In this document: positions 34,429 through 36,718 of the stretch, piece after piece
How the letters are laid out: every line of letters starts with the position of its first letter
How positions within the stretch are numbered: position 1 is the first letter of the stretch
Program-made: the position numbers and the translations under genes
Notes under the pieces: model-generated
Told to the model about the DNA's origin: nothing
Databases searched by the model: none
Seen by the model: only the letters and a program-made list of their open reading frames with translations
Origin: Lachnospiraceae bacterium
GTDB taxonomy: Bacteria > Bacillota > Clostridia > Lachnospirales > Lachnospiraceae
DNA length: 36,718 nucleotides
NCBI GenBank assembly: GCA_024691305.1
Contig: JAILNS010000044.1
Span: 1-36,718 of the forward strand
Direction: 5' to 3'

Positions 34429-34535
34429 AGGAGAAAGCAATTTTCTTTTAAGAAGGAGAACAGTAACCATCGCGTTGTTTGCCAGGGGTTCGCATATTGA
34501 AAAAATACGCTTGATATTGTATATTACCTTTGTAA

Positions 34536-34874
34536 ATCTTTTGGTGGTTACGCTCGCCAGGCGACAATGATGATGAAGCAGCAATCGTCGATTTCGAAGG
34601 CAACGAGGACTGCGATAGCTTATTTATGGACGACAGTGACGGCGTTTGGACCACTTTTAATATAGATCTTTCATCCATTCCCTTCACATCTGATGCCGCA
34701 TCATATGATCATGTGCCACAGGCAACTTAAGTCAACCGAGATCTCATACGATTGATAAATGGAAGCTGACGATAATAGATAAAAACAATTTTCTTTAGCA
34801 ATAAACTGAAGTGTGACTTGTACTGGTATAACCATAAAGGGTCAGTATACAGTTTAGGGTACAAACAGAAATGA
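34536..34874 (+). pseudogene. Frameshifted DUF6273-like protein remnant
   Basis: From 34536 an open stretch without a start reads FWWLRSPGDNDDEAAIVDFEG, here abbreviated WWLRSPGDNDDEAAIVD. WWLRSPG followed by Ala-x-Val and Gly is the hallmark I know from DUF6273 surface-protein domains. It continues to GVWTTFNIDLSSI (where relatives have GVRPALNINL) and stops at 34730. Sense then continues in the other two frames: TIDKWKLTIIDKNNFL to a stop at 34796-34798, and SNKLKCDLYWYNHKGSVYS to TGA at 34872-34874. At least two frameshifts and no start indicate a dead gene. Its last stop overlaps the next gene's ATG (ATGA). Family assignment is by motif memory. Confidence 0.55.
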
Positions 34875-36277
34875 GAACTGAGACGAGAATAAGTATACAA
34901 AACCTGTCGATTTTTATATTTGCGGCATATCATCTTAATATGATGGCGTGCAGCATTTATACGGACAGTCTTATAGGTTGGAGCGGAACGCTGTATTATG
35001 TAAAAATCCTGATGATGGTTCTGGGCTTTGCAGCGTTTTACGGCAGCCGTAAGGCAGTTGGCAGCACCGCATGGAGAAAGATCCTGCTGATCGCTTCCAA
35101 TGTCATATACTCCGCCGGCTTGCTGGTGCTTATGATCATAGATGATATCGTGATGATCACAGGTGTATCACTGTCGGTCATGTTTGTTCTGGGATATGTG
35201 GGAGGAGCAGTGTATTATTTCCTTTCGCTGAGAGTATCCGAGAATCCGCACGGCGGAAGGATCATAGGATTGGGAGGCGCGCTTGCATATATTTTTCATT
35301 ATGTGCTGTGGGCGGTTCTTAAGCAGGAGGTCATCATGATCGTGGTCCTGCTGACACTCTTTGTCTTTGTTACATATATCGTTATCCGTAATCCCAAGGA
35401 ATGGGCAACTTCCGATCCGCTGCCCTATGCGGATAAGATGGATACCGAGGTCAGACAGGATAACGCAAGGACGCTGCTTCTGCTGTGCGGGCTGACTGTG
35501 GCAGCTCTTTTGTGCATGGGAAGGGCACACAAGATAGTATTTAATACCTATGCGGATCAGTCGAGTGTTCTGTATGGATTGGCGAGACTCTTCGCTGTGC
35601 CGTCCTATTTGATCATAGGGCTGTTGTATGATAAGAAAAAAAGAGTTGCACTGTCAGCTATAATGCTGCTTTCCATGATAATAACAGTATGGATGCCGGC
35701 AGATTTTGTTTATATGCCTGTAGCGGTTCAGTATATTCGTCAATTCTGCGAGTGTTTTATGATAGGTTATATCACTTTTTCGTTCTGGCTTCTGGCACCA
35801 AAGACAGATCGGCCTGAATTATGGGCAGGCTTTGGAAGAATCCTGATGGGGCTCGAATGTCTGACAGGCCTTCTGTTCACATACATCCAAATTGATAATG
35901 TCATGGTGGACTATGCGATATGTACTGCTTTGACAGTATTGACAGTGGGCCTTGCAATACCCGAGATAACCGGCATAATCCGGTCAGAAGTAAGGGACTT
36001 GACCAGACAGGATATTTACAGCGAAGTGGTATCCCTGCAGCAGGAAGAGGAGAAAAACCGGCGAATACTGTTCGGACTTACCACGCAGTTCAGATTGACA
36101 CCAAGGGAAACCGACGTGGTAAGGATCATCCTGAGAGAAAAAGATATACGAACAAATGAAATAGCAGAAGAGATGCAAATATCACGGACAATGGTCTATC
36201 GATATATCAACAGTCTTTATGAGAAAACCGGAACTGATGAAAAGCATGATCTGATCGGTATACTGAGCCGTGAATAA
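34871..36277 (+). CDS. Multi-pass membrane protein with LuxR-type HTH
   Basis: The 468-residue protein has ten to twelve hydrophobic segments (about residues 8-370), a linker with a Gln/Glu-rich helix (about 385-400, SLQQEEEKNRRIL), and a C-terminal LuxR/GerE helix-turn-helix (about 408-465). The HTH core is LTPRETDVVRIILREKDIRTNEIAEEMQISRTMVYRYINSLYEKTG, visible here as LTPRETDVVRII and MVYRYINSLYEKTG. It is a membrane-bound regulator design, with an MFS-like sensor part fused to a DNA-binding domain, found in many Clostridia and Eggerthellaceae. The ligand is unknown. No clear ribosome site precedes the ATG. Its 3' part is duplicated in inverted orientation 214 bp downstream. Confidence 0.8.
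   Translation: MRTETRISIQNLSIFIFAAYHLNMMACSIYTDSLIGWSGTLYYVKILMMVLGFAAFYGSRKAVGSTAWRKILLIASNVIYSAGLLVLMIIDDIVMITGVSLSVMFVLGYVGGAVYYFLSLRVSENPHGGRIIGLGGALAYIFHYVLWAVLKQEVIMIVVLLTLFVFVTYIVIRNPKEWATSDPLPYADKMDTEVRQDNARTLLLLCGLTVAALLCMGRAHKIVFNTYADQSSVLYGLARLFAVPSYLIIGLLYDKKKRVALSAIMLLSMIITVWMPADFVYMPVAVQYIRQFCECFMIGYITFSFWLLAPKTDRPELWAGFGRILMGLECLTGLLFTYIQIDNVMVDYAICTALTVLTVGLAIPEITGIIRSEVRDLTRQDIYSEVVSLQQEEEKNRRILFGLTTQFRLTPRETDVVRIILREKDIRTNEIAEEMQISRTMVYRYINSLYEKTGTDEKHDLIGILSRE
35931..36217 (+). repeat. Inverted repeat, left arm (287 bp)
   Basis: This segment of the LuxR-like gene is repeated in inverted orientation at 36432-36718. Aligned base by base I count 29 differences in 287 positions and no gaps (about 90% identity). 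The last 60 bp before the inner edge (36158-36217 against 36491-36432) are identical. Homology stops abruptly after CAGTCTT. The right arm reaches the window end, so the repeat may be longer. Confidence 0.93.
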
Positions 36278-36344
36278 GGTTGTAAATTAAACGGATTTCC
36301 CGGAGATTTTATATGGTTTAGCTCATATTCAACCTTTTTTCAAC

Positions 36345-36718
36345 CTATCTATCAACACTCTTTCTTTCTATAATAGATTGTATATACAATCTGTAGAAAG
36401 GATCTCTTGTGATGAAAATGAAAAAGGGTAGAAGACTGTTGATATATCGATAGACCATTGTCCGTGATATTTGCATCTCTTCTGCTATTTCGTTAGTTCG
36501 AATATCCTTTTCTCTCAGGATGATCCTTACCACATCGGTTTCCCTTGGTGTACATCTAAATTCTGTGGTAAGTCCGCACAATATTCGTCGGTTTTTCTCC
36601 TCTTCCTGCTGCAAGGATACCTCTTCGCTGTAAATATCCCGTCTGGTCATGTCCTTCACTTCTGACCGGATTATACCGGTTATCTCGGCTATTACAAGGC
36701 TAACTGATATTACAGTCA
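36345..36718 (-). CDS. Second LuxR-type membrane protein, C-terminal part with a replaced tail (partial)
   Basis: Read on the minus strand from the window end, the frame is open and matches the neighbouring regulator from its last membrane segment (VIAEITGIIRSEVKDM) through the HTH to MVYRYINSL. It then switches to an unrelated tail (LPFFIFITRDPFYRLYIQ...) and stops at 36345. The normal final part of the HTH (YEKTGTDEKHDLIGIL) is missing, so the fourth helix is lost. A GTG at 36659 could serve as an internal start, but the homology continues upstream and off the window, so this is the end of a longer paralogue or a truncated copy. It may be non-functional in its present form. Confidence 0.65.
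   Translation of the reverse strand, partial: TVISVSLVIAEITGIIRSEVKDMTRRDIYSEEVSLQQEEEKNRRILCGLTTEFRCTPRETDVVRIILREKDIRTNEIAEEMQISRTMVYRYINSLLPFFIFITRDPFYRLYIQSIIERKSVDR
36364..36400. promoter_or_regulatory. Promoter-like palindrome in the inverted-repeat spacer
   Basis: AGATTGTATATACAATCT (36375-36392) is a perfect 18-bp palindrome. It is flanked by CTTTCTA (36364-36370) and TAGAAAG (36394-36400), giving an almost symmetric 37-bp element. TATAAT (36369-36374) reads on the plus strand at its left edge. It has the look of an operator over a promoter. A ribosome-like AAAGGA (36397-36402) and an ATG at 36412 follow. Confidence 0.5.
36412..36453 (+). pseudogene. Orphan gene start cut off by the inverted copy
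   Basis: Behind a TATAAT, a palindrome and AAAGGA, an ATG opens MKMKKGRRLLIYR and ends after 13 codons. From 36432 onward the bases are the antisense of the LuxR copy. So the signals for a gene start are present but its body is not. I read this as the 5' end of a gene cut by the arrival of the inverted copy. A genuine 13-residue peptide cannot be excluded. Confidence 0.4.

Noticed and set aside
34351..34687. Minus-strand open frames of about 77-79 codons in the post-tmRNA region
   Set aside because: They lack ribosome sites and family features, and the plus strand carries recognisable WWLRSPG coding remnants.
36375..36392. Palindrome as an intrinsic terminator of the LuxR-like gene
   Set aside because: The stem is AT-rich with no loop or T-run after it on the plus strand, so operator or promoter use is more plausible.
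35931..36718. Inverted repeat as an assembly fold-back artefact at a contig end
   Set aside because: The arms differ at 29 of 287 positions. A fold-back artefact would be essentially identical, so a true duplication is more likely. It still deserves long-read confirmation.

Overview
The window looks like chromosomal DNA of a low-to-moderate-GC Gram-positive anaerobe. The best guess is the Lachnospiraceae (Clostridia; Butyrivibrio/Roseburia-like). Support comes from the gene set (RNase Y, MecA, RqcH, SpoVB-type flippase, YicC-gmk-rpoZ, recA-recX, a GH5 glucanase), Bacillus-type GAAC-N4-GTTC LexA boxes, AGGAGG ribosome sites, TTGACA/TATAAT promoters, and a tmRNA tag of the ANDDYALAAA type. The genus is inference.

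Layout. 1-142: end of an IS256-type insertion sequence (partial transposase). 172-2162 (minus): three small membrane proteins, two with N-terminal zinc ribbons. 2383-8474 (plus): membrane protein, D,D-carboxypeptidase, small acidic protein, SpoVB/MurJ-type flippase, RqcH. 8505-9893 (minus): MATE transporter. 10023-14945 (plus): yicC, gmk, rpoZ, rimO, pgsA, cinA. 15121-17896: SOS-type promoter with two LexA boxes, recA, recX and a leaderless GH5 glucanase, then a terminator. 18008-22076: RNase Y, class Ic-type aminotransferase, XerD. 22121-23149 (minus): DAHP synthase. 23260-25250: HExxH lipoprotein and a PHP-family histidinol-phosphatase-like enzyme. 25388-28487: gapA-pgk-tpiA with a strong hairpin after gapA. 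28635-32680: lipoprotein, class II aldolase-like protein, argJ, mecA. 32784-33978: secG, smpB and the tmRNA gene ssrA, so the trans-translation pair is adjacent.

The last 2.7 kb differ in character. Downstream of ssrA is about 0.9 kb of decayed coding sequence: a lipoprotein with an in-frame stop and a frameshifted DUF6273-like fragment. Next comes a multi-pass membrane protein with a LuxR-type helix-turn-helix. Its 3' part is repeated in inverted orientation about 0.2 kb further on (two 287-bp arms, about 90% identical, no gaps, the inner 60 bp identical). The second copy carries a different C-terminal tail and runs off the window. The 214-bp spacer holds a promoter-like palindrome and an orphan gene start. 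This inverted pair is the most unusual structure here. Recombination between the arms would exchange the two tails.

Functionally, most of the window is core metabolism and information processing: cell wall and lipid (carboxypeptidase, flippase, PgsA), glycolysis, aromatic and arginine synthesis, translation quality control (RqcH, SmpB, tmRNA), RNA decay (RNase Y, YicC) and DNA repair. I found no CRISPR array, prophage, tRNA, or complete defence system.
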